Made by a program: the position numbers and the translations under genes. 64,000 bases of DNA from Kosakonia pseudosacchari (GTDB lineage Bacteria > Pseudomonadota > Gammaproteobacteria > Enterobacterales > Enterobacteriaceae), in the NCBI RefSeq assembly GCF_900184035.1, contig NZ_FXWP01000022.1:141783-205782 (forward strand), read 5' to 3'. The notes under the pieces were generated by a model. The model was not told where the DNA came from, searched no databases, and was given only the letters and a program-made list of their open reading frames with translations. Of this stretch, positions 44,723 through 55,815 are shown piece after piece. Positions within the stretch are counted from its first letter, which is position 1. Every line of letters starts with the position of its first letter.

Positions 44723-44760
44723 TAAGCCCGTCACCTGCTTGCTGGTGACGGGCTTTTTTT
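44723..44760 (+). terminator. intrinsic terminator after tig
   Basis: A twelve-base stem (AAGCCCGTCACC / GGTGACGGGCTT) with an eight-base loop and seven Ts, one of the strongest terminators in the window. Confidence 0.9.
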
Positions 44761-44983
44761 ATCGCATCAGGACTATCAGATCTGTGCTAAAAGGGCGTTT
44801 CAGTGTTAGCGTAACAGCAAAAGATTGTTATGCTTGAAATCAGGTAATGTCATCCCCACTAAGGGAAAAGCGACAGAAAAGACTCTGGCTGATAATCCGT
44901 CCGTGAGGCGTCGTAGTCAGACCCCACTCACTCAAGTACAATCAGTACAGCAGGTTTGTTAATTTTTTATCCAGGAGACGGAA

Positions 44984-45607
44984 ATGTCATACAGCGGCGA
45001 ACGAGACAACTTTGCACCCCATATGGCCCTGGTGCCAATGGTTATTGAACAGACCTCACGTGGTGAGCGCTCTTTCGATATCTACTCCCGTCTTCTCAAG
45101 GAACGCGTAATTTTTCTGACTGGTCAGGTTGAAGACCACATGGCGAACCTGATTGTGGCGCAAATGCTGTTTCTGGAAGCGGAAAACCCGGAAAAAGACA
45201 TTTACCTGTACATTAACTCGCCTGGCGGGGTAATTACCGCAGGGATGTCAATTTATGACACCATGCAATTTATTAAGCCGGACGTTAGCACGATTTGTAT
45301 GGGCCAGGCGGCGTCAATGGGCGCATTCCTGCTGACGGCGGGGGCAAAGGGCAAGCGTTTCTGCCTGCCAAACTCACGTGTGATGATTCACCAGCCTCTG
45401 GGCGGCTATCAGGGCCAGGCGACGGATATTGAAATCCACGCGCGTGAGATTCTGAAAGTGAAAGGGCGCATGAATGAACTTATGGCGCATCATACGGGTC
45501 AATCTTTAGAACAAATTGAACGCGATACAGAACGTGACCGCTTCCTTGCCGCGCAAGAGGCGGTTGAATACGGGCTGGTTGATTCAATTTTAACCCATCG
45601 TAACTAA
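44984..45607 (+). CDS. clpP: ATP-dependent Clp protease proteolytic subunit
   Basis: ClpP forms the two-ring serine protease chamber used with ClpX and ClpA. The 207-residue precursor has a 14-residue propeptide ([14 protein letters not shown], then ALVPMVIEQ). The catalytic Ser lies in [11 protein letters not shown] and His in [10 protein letters not shown], with an Asp further on. Length and sequence are almost those of E. coli. It is 125 bases before clpX, and the two are probably co-transcribed. Confidence 0.98.
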   Translation: MSYSGERDNFAPHMALVPMVIEQTSRGERSFDIYSRLLKERVIFLTGQVEDHMANLIVAQMLFLEAENPEKDIYLYINSPGGVITAGMSIYDTMQFIKPDVSTICMGQAASMGAFLLTAGAKGKRFCLPNSRVMIHQPLGGYQGQATDIEIHAREILKVKGRMNELMAHHTGQSLEQIERDTERDRFLAAQEAVEYGLVDSILTHRN

Positions 45608-45732
45608 GCTCAGGCTACAGGTGCCGCTATACTATTAGGTACAAGCGGCACACGCTTGAGTAACGTTTTGCGCCTGGAATGGCATATGCGTCGTCATGTG
45701 CGGCACAAAGAACAGATAAGAGGTTTTGACTC

Positions 45733-47007
45733 ATGACAGATAAACGCAAAGATGGTTCGGGCAAACTGTTGTACTGCTCTTTTTGCGGCAAAAGCCAGCA
45801 TGAAGTGCGTAAGCTGATCGCCGGGCCATCCGTGTATATCTGCGACGAATGTGTGGATCTGTGTAACGACATTATTCGCGAAGAGATTAAAGAAGTTGCG
45901 CCGCATCGCGAGCGCAGCGCGCTGCCGACTCCGCATGAAATTCGCCACCATCTTGATGATTATGTCATCGGTCAGGAGCAGGCGAAAAAAGTGCTGGCGG
46001 TCGCGGTATATAACCACTACAAACGTCTGCGTAATGGTGACACTAGCAACGGCGTTGAACTGGGCAAAAGTAACATCCTGCTTATCGGGCCGACGGGTTC
46101 CGGTAAAACGTTGCTGGCGGAAACGCTGGCGCGCCTGTTAGATGTCCCGTTCACCATGGCCGATGCCACGACGTTGACCGAAGCAGGTTACGTGGGTGAA
46201 GACGTAGAAAACATCATCCAGAAACTGCTGCAGAAGTGCGACTACGACGTGCAGAAAGCGCAGCGCGGGATTGTCTACATCGATGAAATCGACAAGATCT
46301 CCCGTAAGTCTGATAACCCGTCGATTACCCGTGACGTTTCCGGCGAAGGTGTACAGCAGGCGCTGCTGAAGCTGATCGAAGGTACTGTGGCTGCGGTTCC
46401 ACCACAGGGTGGACGTAAGCATCCGCAGCAGGAGTTTTTGCAGGTTGATACCTCTAAAATCCTGTTTATCTGTGGTGGTGCGTTCGCAGGGCTGGATAAA
46501 GTGATTTCTCACCGTGTTGAAACCGGTTCTGGCATTGGTTTTGGCGCGACGGTGAAAGGAAAATCTGAAAAAGCCAACGAAGGCGAACTGCTGGCGCAGG
46601 TTGAACCGGAAGATTTGATTAAATTCGGTCTGATCCCTGAGTTTATCGGTCGTCTGCCGGTAGTAGCAACGCTGAGTGAATTGAGCGAAGAAGCGCTGAT
46701 TCAGATTCTGAAAGAGCCTAAAAACGCCCTGACTAAGCAGTATCAGGCGCTGTTTAACCTGGAAGGCGTGGATCTCGAATTCCGCGACGAAGCGCTCGAC
46801 GCTATCGCTAAGAAAGCCATGGTGCGCAAAACCGGCGCTCGTGGGCTGCGTTCTATCGTTGAAGCTGCGTTGCTTGACACCATGTATGATCTGCCATCAC
46901 TTGAAGATGTCGAGAAAGTGGTAATTGATGAGTCGGTCATCGCGGGTCAAAGCAAACCCTTGCTGATTTATGGCAAGCCGGAAGCGCAGCAGGCGTCTGG
47001 CGAATAA
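45733..47007 (+). CDS. clpX: ATP-dependent Clp protease ATP-binding subunit ClpX
   Basis: ClpX is the AAA+ unfoldase that selects and feeds substrates to ClpP. The 424-residue protein has an N-terminal zinc-binding domain with Cys pairs in YCSFCGK and ICDECVDLC, a Walker A GPTGSGKT near residue 119, Walker [11 protein letters not shown], the pore-loop GYVGED and the IGF-type ClpP-binding loop ([11 protein letters not shown]). It follows clpP and is separated from lon by a terminator. Confidence 0.98.
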   Translation: MTDKRKDGSGKLLYCSFCGKSQHEVRKLIAGPSVYICDECVDLCNDIIREEIKEVAPHRERSALPTPHEIRHHLDDYVIGQEQAKKVLAVAVYNHYKRLRNGDTSNGVELGKSNILLIGPTGSGKTLLAETLARLLDVPFTMADATTLTEAGYVGEDVENIIQKLLQKCDYDVQKAQRGIVYIDEIDKISRKSDNPSITRDVSGEGVQQALLKLIEGTVAAVPPQGGRKHPQQEFLQVDTSKILFICGGAFAGLDKVISHRVETGSGIGFGATVKGKSEKANEGELLAQVEPEDLIKFGLIPEFIGRLPVVATLSELSEEALIQILKEPKNALTKQYQALFNLEGVDLEFRDEALDAIAKKAMVRKTGARGLRSIVEAALLDTMYDLPSLEDVEKVVIDESVIAGQSKPLLIYGKPEAQQASGE

Positions 47008-47035
47008 TTAACCAAATCTTACAATCAGTTAATCG

Positions 47036-47070
47036 AAAAGGGGGGATTTTATCTCCCCTTTTATTTTTCC
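47036..47070 (+). terminator. intrinsic terminator after clpX
   Basis: Stem AAAAGGGG(GG) / (CT)CCCCTTTT with a seven-base loop and T-rich tail, about 30 bases past the clpX stop and just before the lon promoter. Confidence 0.85.
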
Positions 47071-47082
47071 GTAAACACGGCG

Positions 47083-47109
47083 TTGAATGTGTGGGAAACA
47101 TCCCCATAT
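47083..47109 (+). promoter_or_regulatory. heat-shock (sigma32-type) promoter of lon
   Basis: TTGAA at 47083-47087 and CCCCATAT at 47102-47109, separated by 14 bases, match the sigma32 consensus (CTTGAA and CCCATnT). E. coli lon has a heat-shock promoter in the same place with nearly the same bases. It is about 80 bases before the lon ATG. Confidence 0.75.
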
Positions 47110-47190
47110 ACTGCTTTACATGTTAATGGTGCGTGTTGCACAGTCACGTCACCTGATTACCTGGCGGACTTTAAACTAAGAGAGAGCTCT

Positions 47191-49545
47191 ATGAATCCTG
47201 AGCGTTCTGAACGCATTGAAATCCCCGTATTGCCGTTGCGCGATGTGGTGGTTTATCCGCACATGGTCATTCCGTTATTTGTGGGACGGGAAAAATCTAT
47301 CCGTTGTCTGGAAGCGGCCATGGACCATGATAAAAAAATCATGCTGGTTGCACAGAAGGAAGCCTCAACGGATGAGCCGGGTGTAAACGATCTTTTCACC
47401 GTCGGGACCGTGGCGTCTATTTTGCAAATGTTGAAACTGCCCGATGGCACGGTAAAAGTGCTGGTCGAGGGGCTTCAGCGCGCGCGCATTACCACGCTTG
47501 CCGACGATGGTGAGCACTTCTCAGCGAAAGCAGAATACCTTGACTCGCCGGCGATTGATGAGCGCGAGCAGGAAGTGCTGGTGCGCACGGCAATCAGCCA
47601 GTTTGAAGGCTATATCAAGCTCAACAAAAAAATCCCGCCAGAAGTGCTGACGTCGCTCAATAGCATCGACGATCCTGCGCGTCTGGCTGACACCATCGCT
47701 GCACACATGCCGCTGAAACTGGCGGATAAGCAGTCTGTGCTGGAGATGTCCGACGTCAACGAACGTCTGGAATATCTGATGGCGATGATGGAGTCTGAAA
47801 TCGATCTGCTGCAGGTTGAGAAGCGCATCCGCAATCGCGTGAAAAAGCAGATGGAGAAATCCCAGCGTGAGTACTATCTGAATGAACAGATGAAAGCCAT
47901 TCAGAAAGAACTGGGTGAAATGGATGACGCGCCGGACGAAAACGAAGCGCTGAAGCGTAAAATCGACGCCGCGAAAATGCCGAAAGAGGCAAAAGAGAAA
48001 GCCGAATCTGAGCTGCAAAAGCTGAAAATGATGTCGCCGATGTCTGCGGAAGCAACCGTGGTGCGCGGCTATATCGAATGGATGGTGCAGGTTCCATGGA
48101 ATGCGCGTAGCAAGGTCAAAAAAGATCTGCGTCAGGCGCAGGAAATTCTGGATACCGACCACTACGGCCTCGAACGAGTCAAAGACCGCATTCTTGAGTA
48201 TCTTGCGGTCCAAAGCCGTATGAACAAACTGAAAGGGCCGATTCTGTGTCTGGTGGGACCGCCGGGGGTAGGTAAAACCTCTCTGGGCCAATCCATTGCG
48301 AAGGCTACCGGGCGCAAATACATCCGCATGGCGCTGGGCGGCGTGCGCGATGAAGCGGAAATCCGCGGTCACCGCCGTACTTACATCGGTTCAATGCCGG
48401 GTAAATTGATTCAGAAGATGGCGAAAGTGGGCGTTAAAAACCCGCTGTTCCTGCTTGATGAGATCGATAAAATGTCGTCCGATATGCGCGGCGATCCGGC
48501 TTCAGCTCTGCTGGAAGTCCTGGATCCGGAACAGAACGTGGCATTTAGCGATCACTATCTGGAAGTGGACTACGACCTCAGCGATGTGATGTTTGTCGCC
48601 ACCTCCAACTCCATGAATATTCCGGCGCCGCTGCTGGATCGTATGGAAGTGATCCGCCTTTCTGGGTACACCGAAGACGAGAAACTGAACATTGCCAAGC
48701 GTCATCTGCTGACCAAGCAAATTGAGCGTAATGCGCTGAAACCTAATGAGTTGACGGTTGATGACAGTGCTATCATCGGCATCATCCGTTACTACACGCG
48801 TGAGGCGGGTGTGCGTGGTCTGGAGCGTGAAATTTCGAAATTATGCCGCAAAGCGGTGAAACAGCTGCTGCTGGATCCGTCTTTGAAGCATATCGAAATC
48901 AACGGCGAAAACCTGCATGACTACCTTGGTGTGCAGCGCTTTGATTACGGTCGTGCGGACGATGAAAACCGTGTGGGTCAGGTCACCGGTCTGGCATGGA
49001 CGGAAGTGGGCGGCGACTTGCTGACCATTGAAACCGCCTGTGTCCCAGGTAAAGGTAAGCTGACTTACACAGGCTCGCTGGGTGAAGTGATGCAGGAGTC
49101 GATTCAGGCAGCGCTGACGGTAGTACGCGCCCGCGCTGAAAAACTCGGCATTAACGGCGATTTCTATGAGAAACGCGATATCCACGTTCATGTGCCGGAA
49201 GGTGCCACGCCGAAAGATGGCCCGAGCGCAGGTATCGCGATGTGCACCGCGCTGGTTTCTTGTCTGACCGGTAACCCGGTTCGTGCAGATGTGGCGATGA
49301 CAGGGGAAATCACCCTGCGCGGCCAGGTTCTGCCGATTGGCGGTCTGAAGGAAAAACTGCTGGCGGCGCATCGTGGGGGCATTAAGACTGTTCTGATTCC
49401 TTACGAAAACAAGCGCGATCTGGAAGAGATTCCGGACAACGTTGTCGCCGATCTGGATATCCATCCGGTTAAGCGTATCGAAGAAGTTCTCAGCCTTGCG
49501 CTGCAGAATGAACCCTTTGGTATGCAAGTCGTAACGGCAAAATAG
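47191..49545 (+). CDS. lon: endopeptidase La (Lon protease)
   Basis: Lon is the hexameric ATP-dependent protease for damaged and regulatory proteins such as RcsA and SulA. The start at 47191, after AGAGAGAGCT, gives [21 protein letters not shown] split as in E. coli, and exactly 784 residues; an upstream in-frame extension would run through the heat-shock promoter. Domains: N-terminal substrate domain (1-300), AAA+ with Walker [10 protein letters not shown] near 356, and a C-terminal protease with Ser679 (DGPSAGIAM) and Lys722 ([10 protein letters not shown]). Confidence 0.98.
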   Translation: MNPERSERIEIPVLPLRDVVVYPHMVIPLFVGREKSIRCLEAAMDHDKKIMLVAQKEASTDEPGVNDLFTVGTVASILQMLKLPDGTVKVLVEGLQRARITTLADDGEHFSAKAEYLDSPAIDEREQEVLVRTAISQFEGYIKLNKKIPPEVLTSLNSIDDPARLADTIAAHMPLKLADKQSVLEMSDVNERLEYLMAMMESEIDLLQVEKRIRNRVKKQMEKSQREYYLNEQMKAIQKELGEMDDAPDENEALKRKIDAAKMPKEAKEKAESELQKLKMMSPMSAEATVVRGYIEWMVQVPWNARSKVKKDLRQAQEILDTDHYGLERVKDRILEYLAVQSRMNKLKGPILCLVGPPGVGKTSLGQSIAKATGRKYIRMALGGVRDEAEIRGHRRTYIGSMPGKLIQKMAKVGVKNPLFLLDEIDKMSSDMRGDPASALLEVLDPEQNVAFSDHYLEVDYDLSDVMFVATSNSMNIPAPLLDRMEVIRLSGYTEDEKLNIAKRHLLTKQIERNALKPNELTVDDSAIIGIIRYYTREAGVRGLEREISKLCRKAVKQLLLDPSLKHIEINGENLHDYLGVQRFDYGRADDENRVGQVTGLAWTEVGGDLLTIETACVPGKGKLTYTGSLGEVMQESIQAALTVVRARAEKLGINGDFYEKRDIHVHVPEGATPKDGPSAGIAMCTALVSCLTGNPVRADVAMTGEITLRGQVLPIGGLKEKLLAAHRGGIKTVLIPYENKRDLEEIPDNVVADLDIHPVKRIEEVLSLALQNEPFGMQVVTAK

Positions 49546-49575
49546 TGACCTTGCGCAAAGTGCGTTAATAAAAAC

Positions 49576-49614
49576 AAGGCTGGTGAGTGATTTCGGACTT
49601 GCCAGCCTTTTTTT
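49576..49614 (+). terminator. intrinsic terminator after lon
   Basis: Stem AAGGCTGG / CCAGCCTT with a loop of about 18 bases and seven Ts, 30 bases past the lon stop. Confidence 0.8.
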
Positions 49615-49662
49615 GTATAGCTAATTTAGATTGCTGGTTGGGTGTGTCATCATCAACTGGTG

Positions 49663-49691
49663 TTGTAAGGGCATGACAGGCCTGATATAAC
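49663..49691 (+). promoter_or_regulatory. sigma70-type promoter of hupB
   Basis: TTGTAA at 49663-49668 and TATAAC at 49686-49691 are 17 bases apart, the optimal spacing, about 65 bases before hupB. Confidence 0.6.
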
Positions 49692-49755
49692 TGCTGCGCG
49701 GTCGCGCTGTGAAGGATTCAGGTGCGATATAAATTATAAAGAGAGGAAGAGTAGA

Positions 49756-50028
49756 GTGAATAAATCTCAACTGGTAGACAAGATTGCCGCAGATGCTGAC
49801 ATCTCTAAAGCTGCGGCTGGACGTGTGTTAGATGCTTTTATTGCTGCCGTTACTGATTCTTTGAAATCCGGGGACGACGTAGCGCTGGTAGGTTTTGGCT
49901 CTTTTGTTGTTAAAGAGCGTGCTGCCCGTACAGGCCGCAACCCTCAGACCGGCAAAGAAATCACCATTGCTGCGGCTAAAGTTCCTGGTTTCCGCGCAGG
50001 CAAAGCACTGAAAGACGCAGTAAACTGA
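49756..50028 (+). CDS. hupB: DNA-binding protein HU-beta
   Basis: HU-beta is an abundant 90-residue nucleoid protein that bends DNA and pairs with HU-alpha. It starts at a GTG with AGAGGAAGAG upstream. The family core [21 protein letters not shown], seen here in pieces such as VGFGSFVV and RNPQTGKEI, includes the proline at the tip of the DNA-binding arm. Only conservative changes separate it from E. coli HU-beta. It has its own promoter and terminator, so it is likely a single-gene unit. Confidence 0.98.
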   Translation: MNKSQLVDKIAADADISKAAAGRVLDAFIAAVTDSLKSGDDVALVGFGSFVVKERAARTGRNPQTGKEITIAAAKVPGFRAGKALKDAVN

Positions 50029-50064
50029 TCGCCTTCCCTTTGAAGGGATAGCGACAAACTACAA

Positions 50065-50092
50065 GGGCGCATCGCGAGATGTGCCTTTTTTA
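50065..50092 (+). terminator. intrinsic terminator after hupB
   Basis: GGGCGCATC and GATGTGCC pair through nine positions (including G-U pairs in RNA) around a GCGA loop, followed by a run of Ts. Confidence 0.8.
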
Positions 50093-50237
50093 TTTGTGCA
50101 AACGCACTTTCTGCGAGTTAATACGCGATGCGGGCTAACAATTGCCCCGTTTTCTTGTCAAAATACGCGTTTACACGCAGCGGGCAACTTGAGCTGCCTG
50201 AGATCTACAGTCACCTACAGCGGAGTGTTGTTACACC

Positions 50238-52115
50238 ATGATGGACAATTTACGCGCGGCGGCAAATCACGTCGTGCTCAAGATCATTCTGGGTTTGATT
50301 ATCGTGTCATTCATTTTGACTGGCGTAGGTAACTACCTGATTGGCGGTAACAATAATTACGCCGCAAAAGTTAATGGTCAGGAAATCGGCCGTTCACAGT
50401 TTGAAAATGCGGTGAATAGCGAGCGCAACCGCATGGCGCAACAGCTGGGCGATCAGTTCTCGGAACTGGCGGCCAACGAAAACTATATGAAATCTGTGCG
50501 TCAGCAAGTGCTCAACCGCTTAATTGATGAAGCGCTGCTGGACCAGTACGCAAAAAACCTGGGTCTCGGCATTAGCGATGATCAGGTGAAAAAAGCGATT
50601 TTCGCTACTCAGGCATTCCAGGCTAACGGTAAATTTGATAACAATCGCTTCAGCGCCATCGTAAACCAGATGGGGATGAGCACCGATCAATATGCGCAGG
50701 CGCTGCGCAATCAGTTAACTTCTCAGCAATTGATTAATGCCGTTGCCGGTACGGATTTCATGCTCAAAGGCGAAACCGACGAGCTGGCTGCGCTGGTCGC
50801 TCAACAGCGTGTTGTGCGCCAGGCGGTGATTGATGTCAACGCGCTGGCGGCGAAGCAGACCGCAAGCGATGAAGAAATTGCCAGCTACTACGATCAGAAC
50901 AAGAGCCGCTTTACCTCACCGGAGCAGTTCCGCGTAAGCTATATCAAGCTGGATGCGGCATCGATGCAGGAAACCGTCACCGACGAGCAAATCCAGGCTT
51001 ATTACGATCAGCATCAGGATCAGTTCACTCAGCCACAGCGTAATCGCTACAGCATTATCCAGACCAAAACGGAAGATGAAGCAAAAGCGGTGCTGGACGA
51101 GCTGAAAAAAGGCGCAGACTTTGCCGCGCTGGCAAAGACGAAATCTGCGGACATCATTTCTGCGCGTAACGGCGGTGACATGGGCTGGCTTGAAGACGCC
51201 ACCACGCCGGAAGAGCTGAAAAACGCTGGTCTGAAAGAGAAAGGCCAGCTGTCTGGCGTCATTAAATCTTCTGTGGGTTACCTGGTTGCTCGTCTGGATG
51301 ATATCCAGCCAGCGCAGGTGAAACCGCTGAACGATGTGCGCGATGAACTGGCAGCGAAAGTGAAACAGGAAAAAGCGCTGGATGCATGGTACGCGCTGCA
51401 GCAGAAAGTGAGCGAAGCGGCGAGCAACGATAACGAATCGCTGGCGGGTGCTGAACAGGCTGCTGGTGCCAAAGCAGTACAGACTGGCTGGTTCAGTCGC
51501 GATAATCTGCCGGAAGAGCTGAATTTCAAACCGGTAAGCGATGCCATTTTCAATGGTGGTCTGGTAGGGCAGAACGGTACGCCGGGCAGCAACTCCGATA
51601 TCATCACCGTTGATGGTGACCGCGCATTTGTGCTGCGTATCGCCGATCACAAAGCCGAAGCGATCAAACCGCTGGACGAGGTAAAAACCCAGGTCAGCGA
51701 TATCGTGAAGCACAACAAAGCGGAGCAACAAGCAAAACTTGATGCGGATAAACTGCTGGGTGAGCTGAAAGCCGGTAAAGGTGATGACGCGCTGAAAGCG
51801 GCTGGCCTGAGCTTTGGTGCGGCGAAAACGCTGGCACGTACTGGCCAGGATCCGGTCAGTCAGGCGGCGTTTAATCTGCCGCTGCCAGCAAAAGATAAAC
51901 CTTCCTTCGGCACTGCCAACGATCAGCAAGGTAATGTTGTTATCATGGCGCTGGATGAAGTGAAAGCCGGCACGATGCCGGATGCGCAGAAAAAAGCGAT
52001 GGTGCAGGGCATCACGCAGAACAACGCGCAAATCGCTTTTGAAGCGTTGATGAGCAACTTGCGCAAAGAAGCCAAGATCAAACTGGGTGACATCGTCGCT
52101 GAGCCACAGCAATAA
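50238..52115 (+). CDS. ppiD: periplasmic folding chaperone PpiD
   Basis: PpiD is an inner-membrane-anchored chaperone that meets proteins leaving SecYEG. The 625-residue protein has one membrane helix at about 16-34 (LKIILGLIIVSFILTGVG), a SurA-like N-terminal chaperone region, a parvulin-type domain (about 266-355, ending near GGDMGWLEDATTPEEL) and a C-terminal helical part. The parvulin domain of E. coli PpiD lacks isomerase activity, and the same is likely here. It is slightly longer than the 623-residue E. coli form. Confidence 0.97.
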   Translation: MMDNLRAAANHVVLKIILGLIIVSFILTGVGNYLIGGNNNYAAKVNGQEIGRSQFENAVNSERNRMAQQLGDQFSELAANENYMKSVRQQVLNRLIDEALLDQYAKNLGLGISDDQVKKAIFATQAFQANGKFDNNRFSAIVNQMGMSTDQYAQALRNQLTSQQLINAVAGTDFMLKGETDELAALVAQQRVVRQAVIDVNALAAKQTASDEEIASYYDQNKSRFTSPEQFRVSYIKLDAASMQETVTDEQIQAYYDQHQDQFTQPQRNRYSIIQTKTEDEAKAVLDELKKGADFAALAKTKSADIISARNGGDMGWLEDATTPEELKNAGLKEKGQLSGVIKSSVGYLVARLDDIQPAQVKPLNDVRDELAAKVKQEKALDAWYALQQKVSEAASNDNESLAGAEQAAGAKAVQTGWFSRDNLPEELNFKPVSDAIFNGGLVGQNGTPGSNSDIITVDGDRAFVLRIADHKAEAIKPLDEVKTQVSDIVKHNKAEQQAKLDADKLLGELKAGKGDDALKAAGLSFGAAKTLARTGQDPVSQAAFNLPLPAKDKPSFGTANDQQGNVVIMALDEVKAGTMPDAQKKAMVQGITQNNAQIAFEALMSNLRKEAKIKLGDIVAEPQQ

Positions 52116-52162
52116 AAGGCTCGATGCATCTCGCAAAAAAAGAGTAATACTCTGCAAACCTT

Positions 52163-52190
52163 AAAGGCCGCTTTCGCGGCCTTTTCCATT
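52163..52190 (+). terminator. intrinsic terminator after ppiD
   Basis: Stem AAAGGCCGC / GCGGCCTTT with a four-base loop followed by TCCATTTT, about 50 bases past the ppiD stop. Confidence 0.75.
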
Positions 52191-52247
52191 TTAGAAGTTT
52201 GTGTTTTGTCTGCCTTCTTTGCTGTGGTTATTGTTGTCTGGCGTTGA

Positions 52248-52646
<399 letters not shown>

Positions 52647-52681
52647 GCCGCTTGCGTAGTCGCTAATCTTTGCCAGAATAA

Positions 52682-52705
52682 AGAGGTCATACCAGTATGA
52701 CCTCT
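52682..52705 (+). other. perfect hairpin between ybaV and fadM
   Basis: AGAGGTCATA and TATGACCTCT form a ten-base inverted repeat around a four-base loop. There is no T-run, so it could be a weak terminator, an RNA-stability element or an operator. Confidence 0.5.
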
Positions 52706-52741
52706 GTCTCTATAACTATAAACGGTAAAGGTTGAAGCGCT

Positions 52742-53149
52742 ATGCAGACGCAAATCAAAGTTCGTGGTTTTCATCTTGATGTCTACCAACATGTGAATAA
52801 TGCCCGCTATCTTGAGTTCCTTGAAGAGGCGCGCTGGGATGGGCTGGAAAACAACGAGAGCTTTAAATGGATGACCGCCAACAACATCGCTTTCGTGGTG
52901 GTCAATATTAATATCAACTATCGACGCCCGGCTGTATTGGGCGATGTGCTTACGGTAACCAGCCATGTGCAGCAGATTAATGGCAAAAGCGGTGTGCTGA
53001 GCCAGGCCGTGACATTGAACCCTGAGGGGCAAATGGTTGCTGATGCGCTGGTGACGTTCGTCTGTATCGATCTCAAAACGCAAAAAGCGCTGGCGCTGGA
53101 AGGTGAATTGAGAGAAAGGCTGGAGAAGATGATCCGCGAAGGCGATTAA
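52742..53149 (+). CDS. fadM: long-chain acyl-CoA thioesterase FadM
   Basis: A hotdog-fold thioesterase of 135 residues (132 in E. coli). FadM hydrolyses long-chain acyl-CoAs that beta-oxidation handles poorly and is controlled by FadR in E. coli. The active-site segment HLDVYQHVNNARYLEFLEEARW, quoted here by its core DVYQHVNNARY, contains the catalytic Asp and the conserved Asn. It stands alone and is convergent with queC across a REP-like repeat. Confidence 0.94.
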   Translation: MQTQIKVRGFHLDVYQHVNNARYLEFLEEARWDGLENNESFKWMTANNIAFVVVNININYRRPAVLGDVLTVTSHVQQINGKSGVLSQAVTLNPEGQMVADALVTFVCIDLKTQKALALEGELRERLEKMIREGD

Positions 53150-53206
53150 TTCATCATTTTCGTGTCGTTTCGTCGTTCAGATAAAGCAATGCCGCCATCG
53201 GCTAAC

Positions 53207-53233
53207 GCCCGGTGGCGCTGACGCTCACCGGGC
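53207..53233. repeat. REP-like palindrome between fadM and queC
   Basis: GCCCGGTG and CACCGGGC form an eight-base stem with an eleven-base loop containing GCGCTGACGCT. The shape and location between convergent genes fit an enterobacterial REP unit. Confidence 0.65.
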
Positions 53234-53245
53234 CGGGTATCGTGC

Positions 53246-53941
53246 TTACTTGAGCCCGGTTTTCTGTTTCATTGCCGCCGTCACGGCAGTTTTATCCGCC
53301 AGGTAATGCTGTAAACCGTTGGCGCGCAGGTTACAGGCCGCACAATGCCCACAGCCATCGCCTTTGATGCCGTTATAGCAAGTCAGCGTCTCGCTGCGCA
53401 CCAGATCCAGCTTGCCCCAGTAATCCGCGAGTGCCCACGTCTCGGCTTTATTAATCCACATCAGCGGCGTTTCGAAACGAATCTCTTTTGCCAGCCCCAG
53501 ATTGACCGCATGATTCAGTGCCTTAACAAACTCATCGCGGCAGTCGGGATAACCAGAAAAATCAGTTTCGCATACCCCGGTGATCACCGCTTCCGCCTGT
53601 ACCTGATAGGCATACACGGCGACCAGCGTCAGAAACAGAATATTACGTCCCGGCACGAAGGTGTTCGGAATGCCGGTCGCGTCAGGTTCATAATCCGGAA
53701 CAGGGATGCTGTCGCGCGTCAGGCTACTCACCGCCAGTTCATTTAGCAGCGTCACATCCAGCACTTTATGCGCGCGTGCGCCCAGCGTTAGCGCCAGTTC
53801 TCGTGCCACATCGATTTCGGCGCGGTGACGCTGGCCGTAATCAAAGGTTACGCAATGCACTTCATCGTACTGCTGCAACGCCTGAACCAGGCAGGTTGTG
53901 GAGTCTTGTCCGCCACTAAACACAACAACGGCACGTTTCAT
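53246..53941 (-). CDS. queC: 7-cyano-7-deazaguanine synthase
   Basis: QueC converts 7-carboxy-7-deazaguanine to preQ0 with ATP and ammonia, on the path to queuosine. The start at 53941 gives [18 protein letters not shown] and 231 residues; a seven-codon longer form is less likely. The ATP-pyrophosphatase loop SGGQDSTT is near residue 9. The zinc site is formed by four Cys in [17 protein letters not shown]. Its product feeds, after reduction, the Tgt and QueA enzymes encoded at the other end of this window. Confidence 0.97.
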   Translation of the reverse strand: MKRAVVVFSGGQDSTTCLVQALQQYDEVHCVTFDYGQRHRAEIDVARELALTLGARAHKVLDVTLLNELAVSSLTRDSIPVPDYEPDATGIPNTFVPGRNILFLTLVAVYAYQVQAEAVITGVCETDFSGYPDCRDEFVKALNHAVNLGLAKEIRFETPLMWINKAETWALADYWGKLDLVRSETLTCYNGIKGDGCGHCAACNLRANGLQHYLADKTAVTAAMKQKTGLK

Positions 53942-54007
53942 AATTCTTCCTGACAATGACAAATAAAGCGCTATGGTAGCGCGAGCGGCTGGCAGCGACC
54001 AGCTTCT

Positions 54008-55705
54008 TCACAGCGATGGGGCAGGGAGCCAGGCTTCTGCAAAATCAAACCAGCCGCGCGTATTTAACTGGATCCCTTCCACACCCGGTGGCGCACTAAT
54101 GCGGTACTGATAATTAAACATCGGGGTGAGAATAGCTTTGTCCATCAAGTGATAAAAAACATCCTGTAGCGCGCGGTTGCGTTGCTGTTCGTCGGGCTGG
54201 CGCTGAACCGCATCCAGTGTGGTTTGCAGATGCGCAAATTGTTGAGTATTCAGCAGGTTTGGCCACAGCGGATCGCAGCGCAGCCACTGTTCCAGTGTAC
54301 ATTCTGGCGCTTCGCCGATCAGTCTGTCCCCCATCATCAAATCGGCGCTGGCGAGCTGATGACAGCCTTCCCAGTTTTTACCGTCATGGAAAATCACCGT
54401 CAGCTCACAGCCAAGTGTCTGTAAATGCCGCTTAAACTGTTCCGCCATGGTGTGTAATTCCACGGGCAAGTGGTAAACCAGCGTAAGTTTGCCAGGTAGC
54501 GAAACCTCTTCGGTGGGCCAGTCAGGCATGTGCCAGCCGGGTAGTAGCTCCCGGCTCGGTGTGATGAGATTCTCATCCAGCGGCAGCGTTTGTAGTAGCG
54601 AAGAGTGATGAATAATCTGCACCAGCCGGCGTAACTGGGCGTCATTCAACCGCGCACCCGGGCGCAAAGTAAGGTAGCAGAATCCCAGGCTGATACTGTT
54701 ACTCACCGGCTGCAAGTGCTGCAACTCATCGGCCTCGCCAATGGCAATCTGCACCGGGTGCCGACAACTGGTGCCGAGACCTTGCTCAAAGAGTTGCGGG
54801 GTTATCCAGAATTCCACCGCTTTAAGCAGCGGGTGGCCCAGGTGGTAATAGTCATGGCTTTCCAGACGCACCAGCTCCCGGCTGAATGTCACCAGCCGAA
54901 AAGGGCCGGTACCCAGCATCGGATGCTGCGGATGCGCCAGGCGGCTGGCGTAGCTGGCCAGCCTGTGCGCCAGCCAATAATCGGGGTGATGCAGCTTGAA
55001 AGTTAAACACCATGGATGTGTTATGTCGATGCGCTCGACGCTGGCGAACAGCTTTTGCAGAGCGGGCAGCGTCAGCAGCATGTGCAGCCGCGCCTGTAAC
55101 TGTTCAGCCGTCACGGCGTCGCCGTTATGCCAGTGCAGCGTTGCGTGCAAATGAAAACGCCAGCACAGCCCATCCGGGCTGATATCCCAGTGGTGCGCCA
55201 AATCGCCCTGCGGCTGAAAACTGCGCGCCACGAAACGTGTTAAGCCGCTAAAAATCTGTCCGGCTAAATGTTGCTCCGCACGGCCGGGAAGAAATCCCGG
55301 AACCAGTGGATCCAGCGGGCGATAATAGGGAATACGCAGCGTCGGCGTTTCGTTCTGCCATAAGCCGCCCAGAAAGGGATTCAGCAATGCGCGCAGATCG
55401 TCAGGATCGAGCTGCGCCAGTGCCAGCGCGTTCTGCTGTTGCCCAGCGTTTAACGCGAGTTCCAGCATTTCGCTACGCAGGGATTCAGGTGTGGCGAGAA
55501 AATGAAGCTCACCGCGCTTGCCGCGCCCGGATTGCGACTGCCAGCTTAACCAACCTGCTTCCTGCATCTGGTGCAGTAGCGTGCGCATATGCCTCTCGCT
55601 GCAAAAACAGCGTGCCGCCAGTTCACCAATGCTGACGGATTGCGCCTCACCGGCGGATGCCTGCCACAGACGCTGGTATTGATTAAGCCGATTAAGTTGT
55701 CGCAT
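54008..55705 (-). CDS. ybaE: SgrR-family transcriptional regulator / solute-binding protein YbaE
   Basis: A 565-residue cytoplasmic protein with no signal peptide. Residues 1-115 form an SgrR-type winged helix-turn-helix (SIGELAARCFCSERHMRTLLHQM). The rest, from about 160, is homologous to periplasmic peptide-binding proteins (SBP_bac_5: LDPLVPGFLPGRAEQHLAGQ then GDLAHHWDISPDG). SgrR itself senses sugar-phosphate stress; the ligand and targets of YbaE are unknown. The gene is divergent from cof, as in E. coli. Confidence 0.92.
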   Translation of the reverse strand: MRQLNRLNQYQRLWQASAGEAQSVSIGELAARCFCSERHMRTLLHQMQEAGWLSWQSQSGRGKRGELHFLATPESLRSEMLELALNAGQQQNALALAQLDPDDLRALLNPFLGGLWQNETPTLRIPYYRPLDPLVPGFLPGRAEQHLAGQIFSGLTRFVARSFQPQGDLAHHWDISPDGLCWRFHLHATLHWHNGDAVTAEQLQARLHMLLTLPALQKLFASVERIDITHPWCLTFKLHHPDYWLAHRLASYASRLAHPQHPMLGTGPFRLVTFSRELVRLESHDYYHLGHPLLKAVEFWITPQLFEQGLGTSCRHPVQIAIGEADELQHLQPVSNSISLGFCYLTLRPGARLNDAQLRRLVQIIHHSSLLQTLPLDENLITPSRELLPGWHMPDWPTEEVSLPGKLTLVYHLPVELHTMAEQFKRHLQTLGCELTVIFHDGKNWEGCHQLASADLMMGDRLIGEAPECTLEQWLRCDPLWPNLLNTQQFAHLQTTLDAVQRQPDEQQRNRALQDVFYHLMDKAILTPMFNYQYRISAPPGVEGIQLNTRGWFDFAEAWLPAPSL

Positions 55706-55815
55706 AAACCCGGAACAATAATTTTTATCTATTCACTATTACTTCCGTATATCCCACGCAATACTGGAACACAACACTGAACTTCACAATAACGCACTGC
55801 AAGCGGAGAAAAATC

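Noticed and set aside
47083..47190. N-terminal extension of lon by 36 codons
   Set aside because: The stretch contains the heat-shock promoter, and the ATG at 47191 has a good ribosome-binding site and gives the known 784-residue protein.
50916..52157. 413-codon open frame antisense to ppiD
   Set aside because: Shadow of a conserved gene; no family similarity and no start signals.
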